A stretch of 6,309 nt of DNA from JBFWQM01 sp050249455 (GCA_050249455.1 JBFWQM010000280.1:1-6309), one strand, 5' to 3'. Positions 1 to 5,698 are shown, counted from the first letter of the stretch. Translations and numbers: made by a program. Notes: generated by a model not told the origin, from the sequence alone.

Positions 1-505
1 CCGCGCGCTTGATCAGGTAGCCGCCGGCGCCCAGCACGTGGGTGCCCAGCCGGTAGAGCCCGTGGCCGTCGGGCAGCGGCGCGACCTCGCGCCCGCGCCA
101 CCACGCCGACGGCGGGTTGGCCACCCGCCCGCGCAGGGTGTTGAGCCGCACCACAAGCCAGTCCTGCGCCGGGCCCGACAGCAGCGCGTCTACGATCGCC
201 GGCAGCGCGGGGTCGAGCCGCACGTCGTCCTCCAGGATCAGCGCGGCGGCGATCCCGTCGCGCACGATCCGCTCGCACAGCCGGTAGTGGCTCAGGTAGC
301 AGCCGAGTTCGCTCGGCAGCATGTCGACGCCGTAGACGGCGAGGCAGCGGCGACGGTCGTAGGCGGCGCGGTCGGCGTCGGACAGCGCGCGGCCGTCCAC
401 CGCGGGCACGAACTCTGCCGCGAGGCCGATGTCGTGGAGCGCCGCGACCATGGCGGCGCGGCGCTCCGCGTCGCGCGCCAGGTTGATGACGAAGACGGGG
501 ACCAC
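1..505 (-). CDS. Glycosyltransferase family 25 (LPS-type), C-terminus cut by window edge
   Basis: Reading the minus strand from a GTG at 505 gives 168 uninterrupted residues that continue past base 1. The N-terminus VFVINLARDAERR (residues 4-16) matches the VINLxRxxxRR opening of family 25 glycosyltransferases. It is followed by FVPAVDGR (32-39), ELGCYLSHYRLCERI (66-80), the acidic ALILEDDVRL block (88-97) and GTHVLGAGGYLIKRA (154-168). All are in family order; EDD is the likely metal/nucleotide-sugar site. Such enzymes usually add galactose or a related sugar to lipooligosaccharide at the cytoplasmic face of the inner membrane; donor and acceptor cannot be read here. The GTG is chosen because the next in-frame ATG (residue 19) would remove the conserved VINL strand. 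No strong ribosome binding site precedes it. It starts 2 nt after the stop of the upstream SDR gene, so translational coupling is likely. Family assignment is firm; the sugar role is inference. Confidence 0.85.
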   Translation of the reverse strand, partial: MVPVFVINLARDAERRAAMVAALHDIGLAAEFVPAVDGRALSDADRAAYDRRRCLAVYGVDMLPSELGCYLSHYRLCERIVRDGIAAALILEDDVRLDPALPAIVDALLSGPAQDWLVVRLNTLRGRVANPPSAWWRGREVAPLPDGHGLYRLGTHVLGAGGYLIKRA

Positions 506-507
506 GG

Positions 508-1302
508 CTATTCGGCGGTCGCGCCGCCGTCGATCGGGATCACGGTGCCGGTGATGTAGCTCGACGCCGGCGAGGCGAGCAGCAGGACCAGGCCCTTCAG
601 CTCGTCCGGCTCCGCCACCCGCCCGATCGGCGTGCGCGCCGACCACATCGGCACCGCGTCCGGGTTCTTGAAGAAATTGCCGCCGGCGATGTTGGTGCGG
701 AACGGCCCCGGCGCGATCGCATTGATCATCACGTTGTGCGGCGCGAGCTCCAGCGCCGCCTGGCGCACCAGGTTGGCGACCGCCGCCTTGGTCGCGACAT
801 AGGCATAGCCGCAGGGCGTCTCCGCCCGCAGCCCGGCGATCGAGGAGGTAACGACGATCCGCCCGCTGCCCTGCGGCTTCATGTGGCGGGCGGCGTGGCG
901 CACGGTCTCGAACACGCTGGTCAGGTTGATCTGCAGCACGCGGTCCCAGGTTTCGCGGTTCACCGCGGCGAGCTGCCCCGCCTCGGTCTTGAAGCCCGGC
1001 CCGGCGCTGATGCCGGCATTGGCGAACACCGCGTCGAGACGGCCGTGCGTGGCCCGCGTCGCGTCGATCGCCGCGGCCAGCGCCGGCGTGTCGGTGACAT
1101 CGAGCCGGCGGCCCTCGACCGCGAAGCCATCGCCCTTGAGCCGGTCGACCTGGCGGCCGAGCGAATCCGGATCGACGTCGGTCATCGTCACGACAGCGCC
1201 GTTGGCCGCCATGACCTCTGCCATCGCCAGGCCCAGTCCGCTCGCGGCGCCGGTCACGAAGGCGATCTTGCCGGTTACGTCGAACAGCGTCTGCGCCTTC
1301 AT
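508..1302 (-). CDS. SDR family NAD(P)-dependent oxidoreductase
   Basis: Classical short-chain dehydrogenase/reductase of 264 residues, a normal length for the family. The Rossmann glycine motif TGAASGLG is at residues 17-24, and Asp42 at the end of strand beta-2 (TMTDVD) favours NAD(H) over NADP(H). NAG is at 95-97. The catalytic tetrad reads Asn126 (INLTS), Ser154 (VTSSIAG), Tyr168 and Lys172 (YVATK). The C-terminus has the usual ITGTVIPIDGG. It should oxidise or reduce an alcohol/carbonyl pair; substrate unknown. The open frame extends upstream to 1389, but I choose ATG 1302 because GGAAGG lies 6 nt before it and the protein then begins just ahead of the first Rossmann strand. It is first in a minus-strand pair with the glycosyltransferase gene, which starts 2 nt after its stop, and it diverges from the MscS gene. 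The pairing hints at a sugar or envelope substrate but does not prove one. Confidence 0.93.
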   Translation of the reverse strand: MKAQTLFDVTGKIAFVTGAASGLGLAMAEVMAANGAVVTMTDVDPDSLGRQVDRLKGDGFAVEGRRLDVTDTPALAAAIDATRATHGRLDAVFANAGISAGPGFKTEAGQLAAVNRETWDRVLQINLTSVFETVRHAARHMKPQGSGRIVVTSSIAGLRAETPCGYAYVATKAAVANLVRQAALELAPHNVMINAIAPGPFRTNIAGGNFFKNPDAVPMWSARTPIGRVAEPDELKGLVLLLASPASSYITGTVIPIDGGATAE

Positions 1303-1308
1303 TGCCCA

Positions 1309-1314
1309 CCTTCC
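1309..1314 (-). promoter_or_regulatory. Ribosome binding site of the left SDR gene
   Basis: On the minus strand GGAAGG, followed by TGGGCA, precedes the ATG at 1302 with a 6-nt spacer. This decides for the 264-residue start over the longer open frame reaching 1389, whose extra 29 residues (rich in Arg, Ser and Pro) do not resemble any SDR N-terminus. Confidence 0.7.
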
Positions 1315-1462
1315 GTGTTGCGGCTGCCGGCAGCGATCTTGCGACAAGTCCGCCGGGCGGGAAAGCCCGTAAGAGCGAACCCCTGGCATCCGCCGCCGCG
1401 GAACATCGGGGGATGCGGGCGGTTATCCGAGGTTCACCCCGTCGCGTTTCGGAGAGTCCTTC

Positions 1463-2608
1463 ATGAATTCGGAGACGATGCAGAGGGGCATCGACGCCGT
1501 CGAGTCCTGGTTGAGCTGGCTGCCCGACTGGACAGTGGCGCTGATCGTCCTGGCGGTCGCGATGCTGCTCGCGCTGGCGGCGCACGCGGTGTTCATGTGG
1601 CTGAGCCTGCGCGTCACGGGGCGCTGGAACACCTATCTGCATACCCTGATCCTGCGCACGCGCGGGATCACCAAGATGGCGTTCGTCATCCTCGCGGTCA
1701 GCGTCGCGGTCCGGTCGCCGGTGTTCACCGTCGCGTGGACGGCGGCGCTGAGCCAGATTCTGCTGGTCGCCTTCATCGTCCTGGTCGGCTGGGCGGCCGC
1801 CACCGCGGTGTCCCTGGCGACGGAACTCTACGTCGCGCGGTTCCAGATCGACGTCGCGGACAACCTGCTGGCGCGCAAGCACGTCACGCAGATGCGCCTC
1901 TTGCGCCGCGCCGTGCTTACGTTGGTGTTCGTGGTGACGGTGTCGGCAGCGCTGATGACGTTCGAATCGGTGCGCGAATACGGCGTCAGCCTGTTCGCCT
2001 CGGCCGGCGTCGCCGGCCTGGTCGTCGGCTTCGCGGCGCGGCCGCTGCTGTCCAACCTGATCGCCGGCGTGCAGATCGCGATGACCCAGCCGATCCGGCT
2101 GGAGGACGTGGTCATCGTCGAGGGCGAGTTCGGCTGGGTCGAGGAGATCACCTCGACCTACGTCGTCGTGCGGGTGTGGGACTGGCGGCGGGTCATCCTG
2201 CCGCTGACCTACTTCATCGAGAGGCCGTTCCAGAACTGGACGCGCGAGAAGGCTTCGCTGATCGGCGCGGTGCTGCTCTACGTCGATTACGCCGCGCCGG
2301 TCGATCGGCTGCGCGCCAAGGTGGAGGAGATCGCCAAGTCGTCGCCCCTGTGGGACGGCCAGGTGGTCAACCTGCAGGTGACCGACTGCCGCGAGCGGAC
2401 GATGGAGTTGCGCGCGCTGGTCAGCGCCGCCAACGCCGGGGACGCCTGGAACCTGCGCTGCCTGGTGCGCGAGAAGCTGCTCGACTTCCTGCGCGCCGAG
2501 CACCCCGACGCGCTGCCGCGGGTGCGCGCGGAGATCGACGGGCCGGTGCCGGTCGATGCGGACTCTCGGATCGGCGGCGAGCGGGCGCTGCACGCCACGG
2601 CGCGCTGA
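1463..2608 (+). CDS. MscS-family mechanosensitive ion channel
   Basis: Inner-membrane protein of 381 residues that should open under membrane tension to release solutes after osmotic downshock. Hydrophobic segments lie at about 23-49, 70-88, 91-120 and 149-166. They are followed by the pore-lining MscS helix at about 174-208 (SLFASAGVAGLVVGFAARPL then SNLIAGVQIAMTQP), with the Gly/Ala-rich packing typical of TM3. The beta domain follows (IRLEDVVIVEGEFGWVEEIT, 211-230), then an alpha/beta cytoplasmic domain to about 355. Five predicted helices put it nearer the YnaI/YbdG-type subgroup than three-helix MscS. The usual beta-domain 'PN' is replaced: the stretch after WDWRR reads VILPLTYFIERPFQNWT. 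GGAG at 1451-1454 sits 8 nt before the ATG. It is followed by the extensin-family gene in the same frame and diverges from the SDR gene. Channel identity is firm; ion preference and gating tension cannot be seen. Confidence 0.93.
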   Translation: MNSETMQRGIDAVESWLSWLPDWTVALIVLAVAMLLALAAHAVFMWLSLRVTGRWNTYLHTLILRTRGITKMAFVILAVSVAVRSPVFTVAWTAALSQILLVAFIVLVGWAAATAVSLATELYVARFQIDVADNLLARKHVTQMRLLRRAVLTLVFVVTVSAALMTFESVREYGVSLFASAGVAGLVVGFAARPLLSNLIAGVQIAMTQPIRLEDVVIVEGEFGWVEEITSTYVVVRVWDWRRVILPLTYFIERPFQNWTREKASLIGAVLLYVDYAAPVDRLRAKVEEIAKSSPLWDGQVVNLQVTDCRERTMELRALVSAANAGDAWNLRCLVREKLLDFLRAEHPDALPRVRAEIDGPVPVDADSRIGGERALHATAR

Positions 2609-2614
2609 GCGGCC

Positions 2615-3304
2615 TTGCGCCGCATCCTGTCCGCCGCCGCCGCGCTCGCCGCGTTCGCCGTCGCGATCGTCGCCGGACTGCCGATGATCCCCGACCGCTG
2701 GATTCCGTGGGCGCCGCTACATCTGGCCGACGAACCGAACTTCCTGACCGCGGGGAAGCTGCGCCGGCTCGCTGATCGGCCGGCCCAGTGCGAACTGGTG
2801 CTGGCGCGGTCATCCTTTCGCTCCGCGCCCGTGCCCGACCGCGTCGCCGACGACGGATGCGCCCTGGTCAACACCGTCCGCATCTCGGAGGGCAAGGTTC
2901 CGTTCCAAGGCGGCATCGTCGTGACATGCCCGCTCGCGGTGGCGCTGGCTCTCTGGCAGCGCCATTCGGTGGCGCCCGCGGCGGGCGAGATCCTGGGCGA
3001 GCCGGTGGTCGCCATTGACCACCTGGGCAGCTACGCCTGCCGCAACGTCTACGGGCGCGAGACCGGACGGCGCAGCCAGCACGCCACGGCGAACGCCGTC
3101 GACATCGCGGCATTCCGTACCCGGTCCGGGCGCCGCGTTTCGGTAATGGACGCCTGGGATGACGACGGGCGCGACGGCCGTTTCCTGCGCGCCGTGCACG
3201 GCGGCGGCTGCGCCATCTTCGGCGCCGTGCTGGGACCGGAGTACAACGCCGCGCACCGCAACCACTTCCACCTCGACCTGGGCCGATTTTCCGCGTGCCG
3301 ATAG
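2615..3304 (+). CDS. Extensin family protein (extensin-like C-terminal domain), secreted or membrane-anchored
   Basis: A protein of 229 residues starting at TTG. The preceding in-frame codons are GCG, GCC and the TGA that ends the MscS gene, so TTG 2615 is the earliest possible start. It yields a basic N-terminus and a hydrophobic stretch (residues 3-24) suited to a signal peptide or anchor. Residues about 58-229 match the bacterial extensin-like C-terminal domain: CALVNTVRISEG (82-93), GGIVVTCPLAVAL (99-111), SYACRNVYGR (139-148), SQHATANAVDIAAF (154-167) and HRNHFHLDLG (214-223). His156, Asp163 and His219 fit the zinc ligands of LAS/M15-type peptidases (HxxxxxxD and HxH), suggesting a periplasmic murein or peptide hydrolase; this is inferred from the motif. 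Six cysteines (59, 82, 105, 142, 199, 228) could form three disulphides, in line with export. No clear ribosome binding site is seen, so reinitiation after the MscS stop is likely. Confidence 0.88.
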   Translation: MRRILSAAAALAAFAVAIVAGLPMIPDRWIPWAPLHLADEPNFLTAGKLRRLADRPAQCELVLARSSFRSAPVPDRVADDGCALVNTVRISEGKVPFQGGIVVTCPLAVALALWQRHSVAPAAGEILGEPVVAIDHLGSYACRNVYGRETGRRSQHATANAVDIAAFRTRSGRRVSVMDAWDDDGRDGRFLRAVHGGGCAIFGAVLGPEYNAAHRNHFHLDLGRFSACR

Positions 3305-3312
3305 GGCGGCCG

Positions 3313-3333
3313 GTCGCGGCGTTCAGCCGTGGC
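3313..3333. terminator. Possible stem-loop between convergent genes
   Basis: Only 18 nt separate the convergent stop codons of the extensin-family and CDF genes. Bases 3313-3320 can pair with 3326-3333 (8 pairs, two of them G:U) around a GTTCA loop that includes part of the CDF stop codon. There is no T-run on either side. It could slow or end transcription from both directions, but a short GC-rich stem of this kind can arise by chance. Confidence 0.25.
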
Positions 3334-4276
3334 GGTGCGGCGGAGCGATCTCGTCCATGCACGCCTCCGCCTCGACCTCGACCGTCGAGTGGTCGATGCC
3401 GAAGCGGTCGCGCAGCGCGGCCTTCACCTGCGGCAGGACCGCCGCCGCCGCCGCACCCGGCTGCAGGCGCAGGTGCAGGGTCGCCACCGGCCTGCCGGTC
3501 GTCAGCGACCAGACGTGGACGTGGTGCGCGTCGGCGACGCCGGGGACGTCGATCAGGCCGCGCTTGATCGCCTCCACGTCGACGTCCTCGGGCGTGCCTT
3601 CCAGCAGGATGTGCGCCGACCGCTGCAGGATCGCCCAGCCGCTGCGCACGATCAGCGCGGCCACGAACAGCGACAGGATCGGGTCGATCGGCATCCAGCC
3701 GGTGGCCATGATGACAAGCGCCGCGGCGATGGCGGCGAGCGACCCCAGCATGTCGCCGATGACGTGCGCCAGCGCGCCGCCCACGTTGATGTTGCCGCCG
3801 CCCTCGCCGCGCAGCACAGCGAAGCTCGCGACGTTGACCAGCAGGCCGAGCACGGCGACCGCCAGCATGGTCGTGCTGAGCACCGGCACGGGAGCGAGGA
3901 TGCGCTGCACCGCTTCGACCGCGATCCAGCCGGTGACGGCGATCAGGGTCAGGCCGTTGACGAATGCGGCCAGGACTTCGAGCCGCCGCCAGCCGTAGGA
4001 ACGACGCGGATCGGCCGGCCGGCGGCCGAGCCGCGTCCCGGCATAGGCGAGCGCCAGCGCCGCAACGTCGGTCAGCATGTGGCCCGCATCGGCCAGCAGC
4101 GCCAGCGATCCTGCGACGAGGCCGCCGGCCACCTCCACCAGCATGAAGCTGGCGGTCAGCCCCAGGGCCAGCAGGATGCGCCGCTCCGCCCCCGCCCCCG
4201 CCCCCGACGGCACATGGACGTGCCCATGGCCATGGCCATGATCATGCCCGTGCGATGCATCGTGGCCGACGCTCAC
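3323..4276 (-). CDS. Cation diffusion facilitator (CDF) transporter, probable Zn2+/H+ antiporter
   Basis: A 317-residue inner-membrane exporter of the CzcD/ZitB/ZnT-like type. Eight histidines fill residues 5-21 (SHGHDHGHGHGHVH), a probable metal-collecting tail, and an HRH tail closes the protein. Six membrane helices lie at about 34-54, 57-82, 100-124, 136-155, 166-190 and 197-214. The transport site is HxxxD in TM2 (His66, Asp70 in DAGHMLTD) and HxxxD in TM5 (His171, Asp175 in AHVIGD); this two-His, two-Asp site is the zinc-type pattern. The cytoplasmic domain shows HHVHVWSLTTG (251-261) and IDHSTVEVE (295-303), usual for the family. The frame is open upstream to 4498, but I choose GTG 4276: it directly precedes the His-rich tail, gives the normal family length and leaves room for the divergent gene's control region. 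Its upstream GGGGCGGGG is a poor ribosome binding site, so the start is less certain than the family. Confidence 0.93.
   Translation of the reverse strand: MSVGHDASHGHDHGHGHGHVHVPSGAGAGAERRILLALGLTASFMLVEVAGGLVAGSLALLADAGHMLTDVAALALAYAGTRLGRRPADPRRSYGWRRLEVLAAFVNGLTLIAVTGWIAVEAVQRILAPVPVLSTTMLAVAVLGLLVNVASFAVLRGEGGGNINVGGALAHVIGDMLGSLAAIAAALVIMATGWMPIDPILSLFVAALIVRSGWAILQRSAHILLEGTPEDVDVEAIKRGLIDVPGVADAHHVHVWSLTTGRPVATLHLRLQPGAAAAAVLPQVKAALRDRFGIDHSTVEVEAEACMDEIAPPHRHG
4189..4206. repeat. Three tandem CCCCCG hexamers within the CDF gene
   Basis: Three perfect direct copies of CCCCCG. On the coding (minus) strand they encode an alternating Gly-Ala linker between the His-rich tail and the first membrane helix. 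Being a multiple of three, loss or gain of a unit would lengthen or shorten the linker without a frameshift. The minus strand carries three G5 runs one base apart. Confidence 0.8.
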
Positions 4277-4299
4277 GCGCCCCGCCCCGTGATCCCAGC

Positions 4300-4321
4300 C
4301 GGGAACTTTTTCCGGTTCCCG
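4300..4321. promoter_or_regulatory. Perfect inverted repeat in the CDF/lipoprotein divergent region; possible operator
   Basis: CGGGAAC (4300-4306) and GTTCCCG (4315-4321) are perfect 7-nt inverted copies separated by 8 nt (TTTTTCCG). The site lies in the 100-bp gap between the divergent CDF and lipoprotein starts, 23 nt upstream of the CDF GTG and 55 nt upstream of the lipoprotein ATG. Its size and spacing suit a dimeric repressor; a metal-sensing regulator would make sense beside a zinc exporter. No regulator gene is in the window, and a small RNA hairpin is an alternative reading. Confidence 0.4.
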
Positions 4322-4363
4322 CCGTTGTTCCGTCCGCGATTTCTCATCGTTGCAGAACGACCA

Positions 4364-4369
4364 AAGGAG
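4364..4369 (+). promoter_or_regulatory. Ribosome binding site of the lipoprotein gene
   Basis: A full AAGGAG core lies 7 nt before ATG 4377. It is the strongest Shine-Dalgarno match in the window and decides for this ATG over one at 4350, which lacks such a site and would put a block of arginines ahead of the lipoprotein signal. Confidence 0.85.
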
Positions 4370-4376
4370 ACGACGG

Positions 4377-4874
4377 ATGCGCAGGCTGCAGAAGCTAGCC
4401 CTGGCGACGGGGTCGCTTGTCCCGGCGCTGTTGATGGTCGGTTGCGCGGCGTCGCCGCCGCCGCCGCAGGCCACCGAGACGACCAAGCCCGGCATCACCT
4501 ACACCTACCACACCGACGCCGACCTGGTCACGGTTAGCCGGAACGCCGAGGCTTATTGCCGCCAGTACAACGCCGGCCCGCGGACGCGCGGCATCGTCGA
4601 CAACCCCAGCGGCAACGGCAAGTCGGTCCGCTTCGACTGCGACGTGCCGATGGTCGCCTCCGTGTCGGCCGTGCCGGGGCCGGTGGCGACGGTGCCGGTA
4701 CCCGCCTCGCCGCCCAACGTCAGCTACGTCTACCGGACCGACGCCGAGCTGATCCAGGCGGTTCGCAATGCCGACGTCTATTGCCGGCGCTTCAATGCGA
4801 CCTCGCGCCCCGCCACGACGACGATGAACGCCGACGGCAGCCGCACCGCCGTCTTCGACTGCGGGCCGCTTTGA
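4377..4874 (+). CDS. Small predicted lipoprotein with two tandem cysteine-containing repeats; function unknown
   Basis: A 165-residue protein I do not recognise as a named family. The N-terminus is a lipoprotein signal: basic MRRLQK, a hydrophobic core, then LLMVGC with Cys23 as the lipidation site. The -3 Met is unusual but the -1 Gly is canonical. A Pro-rich linker (28-38) follows. Residues 40-90 and 115-165 are two copies of one domain: both contain YxYxTDAxL, RNAxxYCRxxNA and a closing FDC. Each has two cysteines (61/88 and 136/162), 27 and 26 residues apart, likely forming one disulphide per domain in the periplasm. The linker between them (91-114) is rich in Val, Pro and Ala. A short repeat ending in FDC suggests a small beta-rich fold, but no enzyme motif is visible. 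It diverges from the CDF gene and may share its control region; a link to metal handling is speculation. Confidence 0.88.
   Translation: MRRLQKLALATGSLVPALLMVGCAASPPPPQATETTKPGITYTYHTDADLVTVSRNAEAYCRQYNAGPRTRGIVDNPSGNGKSVRFDCDVPMVASVSAVPGPVATVPVPASPPNVSYVYRTDAELIQAVRNADVYCRRFNATSRPATTTMNADGSRTAVFDCGPL
4494..4646 (+). repeat. Protein repeat unit 1 of the lipoprotein (residues 40-90)
   Basis: First copy of the two-cysteine unit. It opens with ITYTYHTDADL, continues with SRNAEAYCRQYNA and closes with VRFDCDV. Its DNA is diverged from the second copy, so this is an old duplication rather than a recent slip. Confidence 0.8.
4719..4871 (+). repeat. Protein repeat unit 2 of the lipoprotein (residues 115-165)
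   Basis: Second copy: VSYVYRTDAEL, then VRNADVYCRRFNA and AVFDCGPL at the very C-terminus. Aligned with the first copy it needs only a one-residue gap in the middle, and it keeps both cysteines, the TDA turn, the RNA-x-x-YC-R segment and the FDC end. Confidence 0.8.
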
Positions 4875-4888
4875 CCGCCTGACTCCGG

Positions 4889-4917
4889 TTCCCGTCCGGG
4901 CGCGGCCGCGCTAGGCT
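4889..4917 (+). promoter_or_regulatory. Candidate promoter of the right-hand SDR gene
   Basis: TTCCCG (4889-4894), a 17-nt spacer and TAGGCT (4912-4917) form a weak sigma-70-like pair. A transcript starting about 7 nt downstream would have a leader of roughly 22 nt carrying GGAGG (4935-4939). Each hexamer matches consensus at only three of six positions. The support is the geometry and its likeness to the candidate before the VOC gene. Confidence 0.3.
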
Positions 4918-4923
4918 GCGCCC
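4898..4923. terminator. GC-rich stem-loop between the lipoprotein and SDR genes
   Basis: GGGCGCGGCC (4898-4907) pairs with GGCTGCGCCC (4914-4923): ten pairs, one G:U, around the 6-nt loop GCGCTA. It lies 24 nt after the lipoprotein stop. No T-run follows, so it is not a classical intrinsic terminator, and it overlaps the candidate -10 box of the next gene. It may be a weak terminator, a transcript-end stabiliser or part of an operator. Confidence 0.35.
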
Positions 4924-4945
4924 CGGCGGGCGCCGGAGGACAGGC

Positions 4946-5698
4946 ATGGCAACAGGACACCAGGGAAGAGTCGCCGTCGTGACCGGCGGCGCGGCCGGCA
5001 TCGGCCAGGCTTTCGCGCAGCGGCTGGCGCAGGACGGCGCCGACGTCGTCGTCGCCGATCTCGCGGCCGCCGACGACACGGTCGGGCTTGTCGCCGCCGC
5101 CGGCCGGCGGGCCCACGCGGTGCGCTGCGACGTCTCCGTTCCCGACGACGTGGCGAGGCTGGAAGCCGAGGTGGCGCGCGCGTTCGGGCGGTGCGACATC
5201 CTGGTCAACAACGCCGGCATCTATCCTCTGCAGCCGTTCGACGACGTGAGCTTCGCCGACTGGAAGCGGGTGATGGCGATCAACCTCGATTCGATGTTCC
5301 TCGCCGCCAAGGCGTTCGTGCCCGGCATGCGCGGCCGCGGCTGGGGCCGCATCGTCAACCTCGCATCCAACACCTTCGCGACGCCGGTCACCGGCTACAC
5401 CCACTACATCGCGAGCAAGGGCGGCGTGATCGGCTTCACCCGCGCGCTCGCCTCCGACCTCGGCGAGGCGGGCATCACGGTCAACGCCATCGCCCCCAGC
5501 CTGGTCCGCACGCCCGGCACCACCACGACCAACCCGCGCCCGGCCGACCGCTTCGACCGGGTCGCCACCCTGCAGGCGATCAAGCGCACCCAGGCGCCCG
5601 CCGACCTGGTCGGCGCCCTGTCGTTCCTGACCGGCGACGACTGCGCGTTCTTCACCGGCCAGACGCTCTATGTCGACGGCGGCTGGGTCCGCGCCTGA
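4946..5698 (+). CDS. SDR family oxidoreductase
   Basis: Classical short-chain dehydrogenase/reductase of 250 residues. The cofactor motif TGGAAGIG is at 13-20, and Asp38 (VVVADL) after strand beta-2 suggests NAD(H). CDV is at 61-63, NNAG at 88-91. The tetrad is Asn113, Ser141 (NLASNTF), Tyr154 and Lys158 (YIASK). The C-terminal FFTGQTLYVDGGWVRA is typical. From memory, the SNTF...YxxxKGGVIGFTRALA stretch and the ITGQTLxVDxG ending resemble pyridoxal 4-dehydrogenase and related alcohol dehydrogenases, but many SDRs of unknown substrate share them, so I give no specific name. GGAGG at 4935-4939 lies 6 nt before the ATG. The ABM-domain gene follows after 31 nt and a VOC gene after that, which suggests a small catabolic or detoxifying set. 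It is not a close copy of the left SDR: the motifs are shared but the substrate-side sequences differ. Confidence 0.94.
   Translation: MATGHQGRVAVVTGGAAGIGQAFAQRLAQDGADVVVADLAAADDTVGLVAAAGRRAHAVRCDVSVPDDVARLEAEVARAFGRCDILVNNAGIYPLQPFDDVSFADWKRVMAINLDSMFLAAKAFVPGMRGRGWGRIVNLASNTFATPVTGYTHYIASKGGVIGFTRALASDLGEAGITVNAIAPSLVRTPGTTTTNPRPADRFDRVATLQAIKRTQAPADLVGALSFLTGDDCAFFTGQTLYVDGGWVRA

Noticed and set aside
38..559. Plus-strand open frame of 173 codons at the left edge
   Set aside because: It is antisense to the family 25 glycosyltransferase, whose conserved blocks are unmistakable; the plus-strand product shows no recognisable feature.
1354..1369. CGGGC...GCCCG hairpin in the divergent gap between the left SDR and the MscS gene
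   Set aside because: Only five pairs in a GC-rich region, which is likely by chance. I also looked for promoter boxes in 1303-1462 and found no pair with acceptable spacing and match on either strand.
736..2775. 679-codon plus-strand open frame across the SDR, the intergenic gap and the MscS gene
   Set aside because: It is antisense to a clear SDR and out of frame with a clear channel. The translation is Arg/Gly/Ala/Pro-rich with no motif, as expected from shadow frames in very GC-rich DNA.
4277..4498. A longer CDF protein starting at 4498
   Set aside because: It would overlap the first 120 bases of the divergent lipoprotein gene and its ribosome binding site and add 74 residues not typical of the family.
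3329..4537. 402-codon plus-strand open frame opposite the CDF gene
   Set aside because: Its translation is a string of Arg, Gln, His and Asp with no domain. The minus strand has complete CDF motifs and the right length.
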